From Bradyrhizobium acaciae (GTDB lineage: Bacteria > Pseudomonadota > Alphaproteobacteria > Rhizobiales > Xanthobacteraceae): 35,919 nt of DNA. A program made the translations under genes and the position numbers. Each line of letters begins with the position of its first letter. Position 1 is the first letter of the stretch. Below are positions 17,769 to 30,008 of this stretch, piece by piece. The notes beneath the pieces are model-generated. The model did no database searches. It was not told where the DNA came from and worked only from the letters and a program-made list of their open reading frames with translations. The stretch lies in assembly GCF_020889785.1 (NCBI RefSeq), contig NZ_JACMYK010000073.1, positions 1-35,919 on the forward strand, given 5' to 3'.

Positions 17769-19169
17769 TCACATATGGATGGCGCGCTTGCCGACCGCAA
17801 GCGCGGCTTCCTTGATGGCCTCGGAGCGGGTCGGATGTGCGTGGCAGGTCCGCGCCAGATCCTCGGCCGAACCACCGAATTCCATCAGAACGCAGGCTTC
17901 GTGGATCATTTCGCCGGCCTCAACGCCGACAATGTGCACGCCGAGCACCCGGTCCGTCTTCGCATCTGCGAGAACCTTCACGAAGCCGTCGGTGGTCTGG
18001 TTGACCTTGGAGCGGCCGTTCGCGGTGAACGGGAATTTGCCGACGGTATAGGCGACGCCGGCCTGCTTGAGGTCTTCCTCGGTCTTGCCGACCGACGACA
18101 CTTCCGGCGTGGTATACACAACGCCTGGAATGACATCGTAGTTCACATGACCGGCCTGGCCCGCAATGATCTCCGCGCAGGCGACGCCTTCGTCTTCCGC
18201 CTTGTGTGCGAGCATCGGCCCGGCCACGACATCGCCGATCGCGTAGATGCCCTTCACGTTGGTCGAGAAGTGCGAATCGATCTCGACGCGGCCGCGATTG
18301 TCGAGCGCAACGCCGGCTTCCTTCAGCCCGAGTCCCGCGGTGTAGGGCACGCGGCCGATGCAGACGAGCACCACGTCGGCTTCAATGGTCTCGGCAGCGC
18401 CGCCGGCGGCCGGCTCGATCTTGGCCTGGAGCGTCTTGCCCGATGTGTCGACCGACGTGACCTTGGCGCCGAGCTTGAAGGCAAAGCCCTGCTTCTCGAG
18501 GATGCGCTGGAATTGCTTCGCCACCTCGCCATCCATGCCGGGCAGGATGCGGTCGAGGAATTCCACCACCGTGACCTTGGCGCCGAGACGATGCCAGACC
18601 GAACCGAGCTCGAGCCCGATCACGCCGGCGCCGACGATCATCAGGCTGCCGGGCACCTTGTCCAGCGACAGCGCGCCGGTCGACGACACGATGCGCTTCT
18701 CGTCAATCTCGATGCCCTTCAGGCGCGCGATGTCGGAGCCGGTGGCGATCACGATGTTCTTGGTCTCGACGGTCTCGGTCTTGCCGTCGCCGGAGACCTC
18801 GACCTTGCCGGCGCCGAGGATCTTGCCGGTCCCCTTGAGCACGTCGATCTTGTTCTTCTTCATCAGGAACTCGACGCCCTTGACGTTGCCGTCGATGCCC
18901 TGCTGCTTGAAGTTCATCATCGCCGGCAGATCGAGCTTCGGCGCCGAAACGCTGACGCCCATCTTGGCGAAAGAGTGTCCGGCTTCCTCGAACATCTCGG
19001 AAGCGTGCAGCAGCGCCTTCGACGGCATGCAGCCGACATTGAGACAGGTGCCGCCCAGCGTCGCGTTCTTCTCGACGACGGCAACCTTCATGCCGAGCTG
19101 TGCCGCGCGGATCGCGCAGACGTAACCGCCGGGTCCGGTGCCGATGACGACGAGATCGTAAGAAGCCAT
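17769..19169 (-). CDS. lpdA: Dihydrolipoyl dehydrogenase (E3)
   Basis: 466 residues from the ATG at 19169 (MASYDLVVIGTGPGGYVCAI); an earlier in-frame ATG at 19202 adds 11 unconserved residues. FAD-binding GTGPGG is at 10-15. The redox-active disulfide is C42/C47 in GGTCLNVGCMPSK. The NAD-binding motif GAGVIGLELGSVW is in the middle. The C-terminal interface carries the His-Glu pair H445/E450 in HPTRSE. The enzyme reoxidises dihydrolipoamide on the E2 subunit and passes electrons to NAD+. Its place after sucA and sucB marks it as the E3 of the 2-oxoglutarate dehydrogenase complex, although E3 may be shared with other 2-oxoacid dehydrogenases. Confidence 0.96.
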   Translation of the reverse strand: MASYDLVVIGTGPGGYVCAIRAAQLGMKVAVVEKNATLGGTCLNVGCMPSKALLHASEMFEEAGHSFAKMGVSVSAPKLDLPAMMNFKQQGIDGNVKGVEFLMKKNKIDVLKGTGKILGAGKVEVSGDGKTETVETKNIVIATGSDIARLKGIEIDEKRIVSSTGALSLDKVPGSLMIVGAGVIGLELGSVWHRLGAKVTVVEFLDRILPGMDGEVAKQFQRILEKQGFAFKLGAKVTSVDTSGKTLQAKIEPAAGGAAETIEADVVLVCIGRVPYTAGLGLKEAGVALDNRGRVEIDSHFSTNVKGIYAIGDVVAGPMLAHKAEDEGVACAEIIAGQAGHVNYDVIPGVVYTTPEVSSVGKTEEDLKQAGVAYTVGKFPFTANGRSKVNQTTDGFVKVLADAKTDRVLGVHIVGVEAGEMIHEACVLMEFGGSAEDLARTCHAHPTRSEAIKEAALAVGKRAIHM

Positions 19170-19252
19170 GATGGAAGGTCCTGTAGCTAAGTTCTGTGAC
19201 AATGACGCGGGCGCGATCTTGTTGGCAGACCGGCGCCGCTTTTGAATGTGTC

Positions 19253-20002
19253 CTAGCGACCGCCCGACACGTCGAGGATCGCGCTGGTGACGTAGGAAGC
19301 TTCATCCGAGATCAGCCAGACGATGGCGTTGGCGATCTCGTCCGCGGTGCCGACGCGCTTCATCGGCACCATATGAGCCAGCCGGTGCGCCCGATCTGGC
19401 TCGCCGCCCGCGGCGTGAATGTCGGTGTCGATCAGTCCCGGCCGGATGCCGGCGACGCGAATTCCTTCATTGGCGACTTCATAGCCGAGGCCGACGGTGA
19501 AGGAATCGATCGCGCCCTTGGAGGCGGCATAGTCGACATAGGTGTTGGGCGCGCCGAGCTTTGCCGCGACCGAGGACAGGTTGACGATGACGCCGCCCTT
19601 GCCGCCGTGCCTGGTCGACATCCGCTTCACCGCCTCGCGCGCACACAGGATGCTGCCGGTGACATTGACCGCCATCATCTGTTGGATGCGCTCCGCCGAC
19701 ATCTCGTCGACGCGCACACCGCTCTTGCCGACGATGCCGGCATTGTTGACCAGCGCGCCGAGCGTGCCGAAGCCATCGGCCGCCTTGAACAGCGCCAGGA
19801 TGTCCTGTTCGCTGCCGACATCGCATTTCACCGCGATCGCCTTGCCGTTCTTCGCCTCGATCGCAGCGACGACCTCGTTGGCCGCAGCCTGGTTTGTGGC
19901 GTAGCCGACCACGACGCGATAGCCGCGCGCCGCAGCGGCAAGTGCGGTGGCGCGGCCGATGCCGCGGCTGCCGCCGGTGATGACAACGACCTTATCCGTC
20001 AC
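19253..20002 (-). CDS. Short-chain dehydrogenase/reductase (SDR) family oxidoreductase
   Basis: 249 residues if the GTG at 20002 is used; TTGGGGAT lies just before it as a possible ribosome site. A TTG at 20014 would add four residues. There is no ATG start. This is a classical SDR: cofactor-binding GGSRGIG at 10-16, NNAG at 86-89, catalytic S143/S144, Y158 and K162 in YAASK, then RPGLIDTDIH. The acidic/basic pattern after the second strand (VVVGYATNQ) suggests NADP(H) rather than NAD, but that is a weak inference. The substrate is unknown; the fold is nearest to 3-oxoacyl-ACP reductase (FabG)-like enzymes. The gene lies between sucB and lpdA on the same strand, with 71- and 83-base gaps. Confidence 0.88.
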   Translation of the reverse strand: MTDKVVVITGGSRGIGRATALAAAARGYRVVVGYATNQAAANEVVAAIEAKNGKAIAVKCDVGSEQDILALFKAADGFGTLGALVNNAGIVGKSGVRVDEMSAERIQQMMAVNVTGSILCAREAVKRMSTRHGGKGGVIVNLSSVAAKLGAPNTYVDYAASKGAIDSFTVGLGYEVANEGIRVAGIRPGLIDTDIHAAGGEPDRAHRLAHMVPMKRVGTADEIANAIVWLISDEASYVTSAILDVSGGR

Positions 20003-20073
20003 ATTGATCCCCAAACCTAAGCACCCAACAGATCGTAACGCCCGAGCGGATCGGGCGTCACGCGCGAATGACC

Positions 20074-21321
20074 TTACAGGTCCAGCACCAGGCGGGCCGG
20101 ATCTTCCAGGCTCTCCTTGACACGCACCAGGAAGGTGACCGCTTCCTTGCCGTCGATGACGCGGTGATCGTAGGACAGCGCCAGATACATCATCGGGCGC
20201 ACCTCGATCTTGCCGCCGACCACCATCGGCCGCTCCTGGATCTTGTGCATGCCGAGGATGCCGGACTGCGGCGCGTTGAGGATCGGCGTCGACATCAGCG
20301 AGCCGTAGATGCCGCCATTGGTGATGGTGAAGGTGCCGCCCTGCATCTCGTCGATCTTGAGCTGACCGTCGCGGGCGCGGCGGCCGTAATCGGCGATCGA
20401 CTTCTCGATCTCGGCGATCGACTTGTGATCGCAGTCGCGCACCACGGGCACCACCAGGCCGCGGTCGGTGCCGACCGCAACGCCGATGTGATAGTAGTTC
20501 TTGTAGATCAGGTCAGAGCCGTCGATCTCGGCATTGACGGCGGGAATGTCCTTCAGCCCCTGCACGACCGCCTTGGTGAAGAAGCCCATGAAGCCGAGCT
20601 TCGAGCCGTGCTTCTTCTCGAACGTATCCTTGTAGAGCGCGCGCAGCTTCATCACCTCGGTCATGTCGACCTCGTTGAAGGTGGTCAGCATCGCGGCGGT
20701 GTTCTGCACGTCCTTGAGGCGGCGCGCGATGGTCTGGCGCAGCCGGGTCATCTTCACGCGCTCCTCGCGCGCGGCATCGTCCGCCGGCGACGGCGCCCGA
20801 ACCTGCACGGCGGCGGCGGGCTGGTTGACCGGGGTCGGCGCCGAGGCGGCCTTCTCGATCGCGGCCAGCATGTCGCCCTTGGTGACGCGGCCGTCCTTGC
20901 CCGAGCCCGGAACGGTGGAGGCGTCGACGCCGCTTTCGGCCGACAGCTTGCGCACTGACGGCGCCAGCGGTGCGTCCGACGGCGGGACTTTCGGCGCGGC
21001 AGGGGCAGGCGCTGCAGCAGGCGCTGCGGGCGCGGCTGCCTTGGCGGGCGCCGCCGCAGCTGCAGCAGCCGGCTTGGCCGCAACAGCGCCGTCATTGATC
21101 TGGCCGAGCAGCGCGCCGACGGCGACGGTCTCGCCATCCTTGGCGATGATCTCGCCGAGCGTGCCGGCGACCGGCGCGGGCACCTCGATGGTGACCTTGT
21201 CGGTCTCCAGCTCCACCAACGGCTCGTCCACCGCGACGGCCTCACCGGCCTTCTTGAACCAGCGGCCGATGGTGGCCTCGGTTACGGATTCGCCGAGCGT
21301 TGGAACGCGAATTTCAGTCAT
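20074..21321 (-). CDS. sucB: Dihydrolipoyllysine-residue succinyltransferase (E2 of 2-oxoglutarate dehydrogenase)
   Basis: 415 residues from the ATG at 21321 (MTEIRVPTLGESVTEATI). The open frame reaches back to 21843, but that part lies in the sucA tail and is not real. One lipoyl domain carries the lipoylated K42 in ETDKVTIEVPAP. A long Ala/Pro linker (about 80-115) leads to the E1/E3-binding domain (about 118-155, APSVRKLSAESGVD). Another linker leads to the catalytic core. The acyltransferase active site is H386/D390 in DHRVIDGKEAV. It transfers the succinyl group from E1 to CoA. It follows sucA by 173 bases holding a nested hairpin. Confidence 0.97.
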   Translation of the reverse strand: MTEIRVPTLGESVTEATIGRWFKKAGEAVAVDEPLVELETDKVTIEVPAPVAGTLGEIIAKDGETVAVGALLGQINDGAVAAKPAAAAAAAPAKAAAPAAPAAAPAPAAPKVPPSDAPLAPSVRKLSAESGVDASTVPGSGKDGRVTKGDMLAAIEKAASAPTPVNQPAAAVQVRAPSPADDAAREERVKMTRLRQTIARRLKDVQNTAAMLTTFNEVDMTEVMKLRALYKDTFEKKHGSKLGFMGFFTKAVVQGLKDIPAVNAEIDGSDLIYKNYYHIGVAVGTDRGLVVPVVRDCDHKSIAEIEKSIADYGRRARDGQLKIDEMQGGTFTITNGGIYGSLMSTPILNAPQSGILGMHKIQERPMVVGGKIEVRPMMYLALSYDHRVIDGKEAVTFLVRVKESLEDPARLVLDL

Positions 21322-21436
21322 GGTCTTTTCCTCGATAACCTTGCGGTCGAAAAATTTATCCGGCCACCACCCGCCAAAGCGGACGACCCGGTATTCCGTG
21401 ACGACAGCCATTTCGCTGAGTGACGCGGGATACCGG

Positions 21437-21477
21437 ATGCCCCGCTCCAGTGCGCAATTGCGCACAAGGCGGGGCAT
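21437..21477. repeat. Nested palindrome in the sucA-sucB spacer
   Basis: An outer 9-bp stem ATGCCCCGC/GCGGGGCAT (21437-21445 with 21469-21477) encloses a perfect 14-base palindrome TGCGCAATTGCGCA (21451-21464). It lies just after the sucA stop and 115 bases before sucB. No T-run follows. Possible roles are mRNA processing or stabilisation between E1 and E2; the sequence may be a copy of a dispersed element. Confidence 0.7.
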
Positions 21478-21494
21478 GGCTTCAGTGAAGGTCG

Positions 21495-24455
<2,961 letters not shown>

Positions 24456-24636
24456 GGGGCAGTCCTGGTGATTTTTTCGGTTCGCGCGTAGGAGACGGCG
24501 CTGATGCCGGTCTGGAAGTGCGCCGGCTGGATAGATACCCTTTACCCTATCTGGGTCGGATATTCCTGCCTAAAAGAACTAAGAAATGAACTCGTTTTCA
24601 TATTTTCTTGATCAGCATTCTGGCGGCAAAAGGCAA
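24456..24636 (-). promoter_or_regulatory. sucA leader, probable promoter region
   Basis: A strong terminator for the upstream sucD lies at its far end, so sucA needs a promoter here. The far half (about 24530-24620) is AT-rich compared with the genes. A small inverted repeat AGATA/TATCT (24533-24537 with 24548-24552) surrounds two copies of a TACCCT-like word. I could not assign -35 and -10 boxes with confidence. Confidence 0.35.
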
Positions 24637-24669
24637 TAAAAAGGCGGGTCCTCCGAAGGAGAACCCGCC
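24637..24669 (-). terminator. Rho-independent terminator between sucD and sucA
   Basis: On the minus strand, a 12-position stem with one mismatch (GGCGGGT...CTCC against GGAG...ACCCGCC on the plus strand, 24643-24654 with 24658-24669) is followed by TTTTTATT. It lies 45 bases after the sucD stop and should end the mdh-sucCD transcript. Confidence 0.9.
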
Positions 24670-24713
24670 CAAAATACGCCAGACGCTCGAAAGGGAACTT
24701 CGCCTGACAGCGA

Positions 24714-25595
<882 letters not shown>

Positions 25596-25631
25596 GGTTC
25601 GAGATGCTTTCGCGAGACAGCGGTGAAGGGT

Positions 25632-26108
25632 TTAGTGGATACGCCGGTACACGCCGGTGAGCACGTCGGCCCACCCTTCCGCGTCAGGCGAGAATTGAAT
25701 TTTCATGCTGTAGGTGTTGTCGTCGACGACCTCGTAGACGTGACGAGCGTTGCCGCGCAGCGAGCCGCGCACCAGGATCAGCGACTTGCCCGCCCAGCCG
25801 CCGGACGCCGGCGATGGTGGGTAGTAGCCGAGTGAATCGTGCCAGAACAATCGGTAGGCCCGATCGTCGCGGTCGTAGGTGAAGACGCCGTGAGTGGCGA
25901 AGCTCTCCTTGCCGTCGCGGGTCTGCACGCTGTCCTGGATCAAATAGAAGCCGTTGAGCGCGATGCGCGCGACGACATGGGAGGTCGCCGGACCGCCCGC
26001 GGTCCAGCGCGACGGATAGACCATCTCTTCGCCGTTCCACTCGCCCGCGAAAACCGCGAGCTTGCGGTGTTCGTCCAGCGGTGTCGGGGCATCGAGATGA
26101 TCGGCCAT
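25632..26108 (-). CDS. DUF1579-like protein between sucC and sucD
   Basis: 158 residues starting MADHLDAPTPLDEHRKLAVFAGEWNGEEMVYPS. The pattern, with GEWNG near residue 24, then LNGFYLIQDS, then FTYDRDDRAYRLFWHDSLG, is that of the DUF1579 / lipocalin-like beta-barrel family, whose function is unknown. No signal peptide or membrane segment is seen, so it should be cytoplasmic. Its ATG lies only 2 bases after the sucC stop and its end is 36 bases before sucD, so the three are almost certainly co-transcribed. A small-molecule-binding role is suggested by the fold only. The placement between two subunits of one enzyme is the notable feature. Confidence 0.82.
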   Translation of the reverse strand: MADHLDAPTPLDEHRKLAVFAGEWNGEEMVYPSRWTAGGPATSHVVARIALNGFYLIQDSVQTRDGKESFATHGVFTYDRDDRAYRLFWHDSLGYYPPSPASGGWAGKSLILVRGSLRGNARHVYEVVDDNTYSMKIQFSPDAEGWADVLTGVYRRIH

Positions 26109-26110
26109 CG

Positions 26111-27307
<1,197 letters not shown>

Positions 27308-27419
27308 GGAAAGACGCTCCCAAACCCTCTTGCGGCGAACCTACGTCAGCCTTGACGCTGGCATACCATATACCAAAGCTCGCGCAACTACAAAATCCGC
27401 CGGAATTTCATCATCTTGC

Positions 27420-27451
27420 ACCCGATAGGCGATTGAAATCGCCTATCGGGT
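27420..27451. repeat. Perfect 15-bp inverted repeat in the mdh-sucC spacer
   Basis: ACCCGATAGGCGATT (27420-27434), two bases, then its exact reverse complement (27437-27451). It lies 15 bases after the mdh stop. In the transcribed minus direction the hairpin is followed by GCAAGATGATG, not a T-run, so it is not a standard terminator. It could protect the mdh message or act as a cruciform or protein site. Confidence 0.85.
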
Positions 27452-27466
27452 CATTGCTAATTGAGA

Positions 27467-28435
27467 TTACTTGCCGAGCAGATCGGGCGCGATCTTCTTG
27501 CAGGCATCGACCAGGCCCTGCACCGCGCCGACCGACTTGTCGAAGGCCTCGCGGTCCTTGCCGGCCAGCTCGATCTCCACGATGCGCTCGACACCCTTGG
27601 AGCCGATCACGGTGGGCACGCCGACATACATGTCCTTCACGCCGTACTCGCCGTTGAGATAGGCCGCGCAGGGCAGCACGCGCTTCTTGTCCTTCAGATA
27701 GCTCTCGGCCATCTGGATCGCCGACGCCGCCGGCGCATAGAAGGCGGAGCCGGTCTTGAGCAGATTGACGATCTCGGCGCCGCCGTTGCGGGTGCGATCG
27801 ACGATCTCGTCGATGCGCGCCTGCGAGGTCCAGCCCATCTTGACGAGGTCAGGCAGCGGAATGCCGGCAACGGTCGAGTAGCGGGTCAGCGGCACCATGG
27901 TGTCGCCATGGCCGCCGAGCACGAAAGCGGTGACGTCCTCGACCGAGACGTTGAATTCGTCGGCCAGGAAATAGCGGAAACGCGCGGAGTCGAGCACGCC
28001 GGCCATGCCGACCACCTTCTTGTGCGGCAGGCCCGAGGCCTTCTGCAGCGCCCACACCATCGCGTCGAGCGGGTTGGTGATGCAGATGACGAAGGCGTCG
28101 GGCGCGTACTTCTTGATGCCGGCGCCGACCTGCTCCATGACCTTGAGGTTGATCGACAGCAGATCGTCGCGGCTCATGCCGGGCTTGCGCGGCACGCCCG
28201 CGGTGACGATGCAGACCTTGGCGCCGTCGAGCGCTTCATAGGAGTTGGCGCCGACCAGGTTGGAGTCGAAGCCGTCGACCGGCGACGACTGCGCGATATC
28301 GAGCGCCTTGCCCTGCGGCACGCCCTCGGCGATGTCGAACAGCACAACGTCTCCGAGTTCCTTGAGGCCAACGAGGTGCGCCAGCGTGCCGCCGATCTGT
28401 CCGGAGCCAATGAGTGCAATCTTGTCGCGTGCCAT
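27467..28435 (-). CDS. mdh: Malate dehydrogenase (LDH-like type)
   Basis: 322 residues. NAD-binding GSGQIGG is at 10-16, with D34 (LFDI) at the end of the second strand consistent with NAD specificity. Substrate-binding arginines lie in VPRKPGMSR (81-89). The catalytic pair is D149 in LDSARFR and H176 in GGHGDTM. It oxidises malate to oxaloacetate in the TCA cycle. It belongs to the lactate-dehydrogenase-like MDH branch usual in alphaproteobacteria. AAAGGA lies upstream of the ATG. It is probably the first gene of an mdh-sucC-DUF1579-sucD unit; the 235-base spacer before it holds short tandem repeats. Confidence 0.97.
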   Translation of the reverse strand: MARDKIALIGSGQIGGTLAHLVGLKELGDVVLFDIAEGVPQGKALDIAQSSPVDGFDSNLVGANSYEALDGAKVCIVTAGVPRKPGMSRDDLLSINLKVMEQVGAGIKKYAPDAFVICITNPLDAMVWALQKASGLPHKKVVGMAGVLDSARFRYFLADEFNVSVEDVTAFVLGGHGDTMVPLTRYSTVAGIPLPDLVKMGWTSQARIDEIVDRTRNGGAEIVNLLKTGSAFYAPAASAIQMAESYLKDKKRVLPCAAYLNGEYGVKDMYVGVPTVIGSKGVERIVEIELAGKDREAFDKSVGAVQGLVDACKKIAPDLLGK

Positions 28436-28515
28436 GGGAAATCAGTCCTTTGAACTGGATGCAGGAGGGAGGGAAGTCGGTTGCAACGGTGGTTATCCCT
28501 TTCGAATGATCCATT

Positions 28516-28571
28516 CAAGTCAGGGCCTGCAAGTCAGGGCCTGCAAGTCACGCCTGCCGATTGCAGGCCCT
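28516..28571. repeat. 14-bp tandem repeat and hairpin upstream of mdh
   Basis: CAAGTCAGGGCCTG occurs twice in tandem (28516-28529 and 28530-28543), followed by a degenerate third copy CAAGTCACGCCTG (28544-28556). A hairpin GCCTGC/GCAGGC (28552-28557 with 28563-28568) overlaps the end, and AGGGCCTG (28536-28543) can pair with CAGGCCCT (28564-28571). The block lies 80-135 bases before mdh, where its promoter or leader is expected. Confidence 0.75.
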
Positions 28572-28670
28572 GCCTGGAATTCGGTCAGGCATGCCAGCAA
28601 CATCCGCCCCGGAGACACGAAAAGTTGCTCCGAACCGGACCGCGCGCAAGAGTGAATTTCGAGCTGAACT

Positions 28671-29858
28671 TCAGGTCTCGACCAGGCCGGTCGACGCGCC
28701 GCTTGCGGAGGAGTCCTTCCGGCCGTGCGGCAGCGCCAAATAGGATTCCGAGCTCATTTCAATCAGGCGCGAAGACGTGCGCTTGAACTCCATCGCCTCG
28801 ATGCCGTCCTCGGCAAGGTACAGCGACACCGGATCGGCCTCGGCCGACGCCATCAGCTTCACGGCATTGTCATAGAGCGTGTCGATCAGCGAGATGAAGC
28901 GCTTGGCGGCATTGCGCTCGGCGTAATCCATCACCGGAATGTGGTCGATCAGGATCGTGTGGTAGTCGTGCGCGAGCCTGAGGTAGTCGGAGGCGGCAAG
29001 CGGCTTCTCGCAGATGTCCATGAAGCTGAAGCGCGCGACGCCGTGCGCTGAACACGGCACGTTCAGGATGCGTCCCTTGATCGGAATGAGGCGCGCCTTG
29101 CACGGCGCATTACCGGTCATCTTGCGCCATGCCGCGTTGAGCGCGGCATCGGCCGCGTCATCCGCCGGCACCAGCCACATCTTGACGCCGACGAGCTTCT
29201 CCAGCCGGAAGTCGGTGCGCGCGTCGAGCCGCAGCACGTCCATATGGTCGGAGATCTGCGCGATGAACGGCAGGAACAGCGCGCGATTGAGACCGCCTTT
29301 GTAGAGATCATCAGGCGCAACGTTCGAGGTCGCAACCACGACGGTACCGAGATCGAACAGTTTTGCGAACAGCCGCCCGAGGATCATCGCATCCGCGATG
29401 TCGGTGACGTGGAATTCGTCGAAGCAGAGCAGCCAGGCTTCGTCGAAGATCGCCTGCGCGGTGAGCGCGATCACGTCGCCGTCCGCGATCTCGCCGCGCG
29501 CGATCTGCTGGCGATAGCCATAGATGCGCTCGTGCGCCTCGGCCATGAATTCGTGGAAATGCGCGCGGCGCTTGTGCTCGACCGGGCTCTGCTGGAAGAA
29601 CAGGTCCATCAGCATGGTCTTGCCGCGACCGACCTCGCCGTGGACGTAGAGCCCGCGCGGCGGCTTGTCATCCTTGTCGCCGCCGAACAGCCGGCCGAGC
29701 AGGCTCTGCTTGCGCTGCGGCTTGTAGCTGGCAAGCCGCTCCTCCAGCGCGCCGAACGCTTCTGCGGCGAGCGCCTGCGCGGGATCGGCCTCGATCGCGC
29801 CGGAGGCGACCAGGGACTTGTAGTGTTCGAGGAACGAATTGGGCGAGGTGGACAGCAT
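28671..29858 (-). CDS. zapE: Cell division protein ZapE / AFG1-family ATPase
   Basis: 395 residues. Walker A is GEVGRGKT at 74-81 within the family signature PRGLYVHGEVGRGKTMLMDLFF. Walker B is LLCFDEFHVTD, with D147 and E148. The following ATSNVAPDDLYKGGLNR is the sensor segment of AFG1-like ATPases. ZapE in E. coli acts at the constricting Z ring, and the mitochondrial homologue AFG1/LACE1 aids protein quality control. Upstream is a 2'-5' RNA ligase family gene 150 bases away on the same strand; a large inverted repeat occupies that gap. The start ATG at 29858 fits the usual family N-terminus. Confidence 0.93.
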   Translation of the reverse strand: MLSTSPNSFLEHYKSLVASGAIEADPAQALAAEAFGALEERLASYKPQRKQSLLGRLFGGDKDDKPPRGLYVHGEVGRGKTMLMDLFFQQSPVEHKRRAHFHEFMAEAHERIYGYRQQIARGEIADGDVIALTAQAIFDEAWLLCFDEFHVTDIADAMILGRLFAKLFDLGTVVVATSNVAPDDLYKGGLNRALFLPFIAQISDHMDVLRLDARTDFRLEKLVGVKMWLVPADDAADAALNAAWRKMTGNAPCKARLIPIKGRILNVPCSAHGVARFSFMDICEKPLAASDYLRLAHDYHTILIDHIPVMDYAERNAAKRFISLIDTLYDNAVKLMASAEADPVSLYLAEDGIEAMEFKRTSSRLIEMSSESYLALPHGRKDSSASGASTGLVET

Positions 29859-29915
29859 GAGCCCACCTTACGGCCCTAGTGCGCGGCAAATTGCAAGCCG
29901 TGAATTGTGCCAGTG

Positions 29916-29955
29916 GGTATGCAAGCGGGTTTGCAAACGCAAACCCTTGCATACC
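29916..29955. repeat. 17-bp inverted repeat upstream of zapE
   Basis: GGTATGCAA (29916-29924), a 2-base bulge GC, then GGGTTTGC (27-34) pair with GCAAACCC (29939-29946) and TTGCATACC (29947-29955) around an AAAC loop. It is 57 bases before the zapE start and 53 bases after the upstream ligase-family gene. No T-run follows in the minus direction. It may be a processing hairpin, a protein site or a dispersed palindrome. Confidence 0.8.
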
Positions 29956-30008
29956 ACGGCCGACCGCACGCGCAGCGCCGGGTGCCTCAAACCGCGATCT
30001 GCGATACC

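Noticed and set aside
27420..27451. Reading the 15-bp palindrome after mdh as a Rho-independent terminator
   Set aside because: The transcribed strand has no T-run after the stem, so it is listed as a repeat.
28516..28571. CRISPR-like array at the 14-bp repeats
   Set aside because: Units are directly adjacent without spacers and too short; no cas genes are present.
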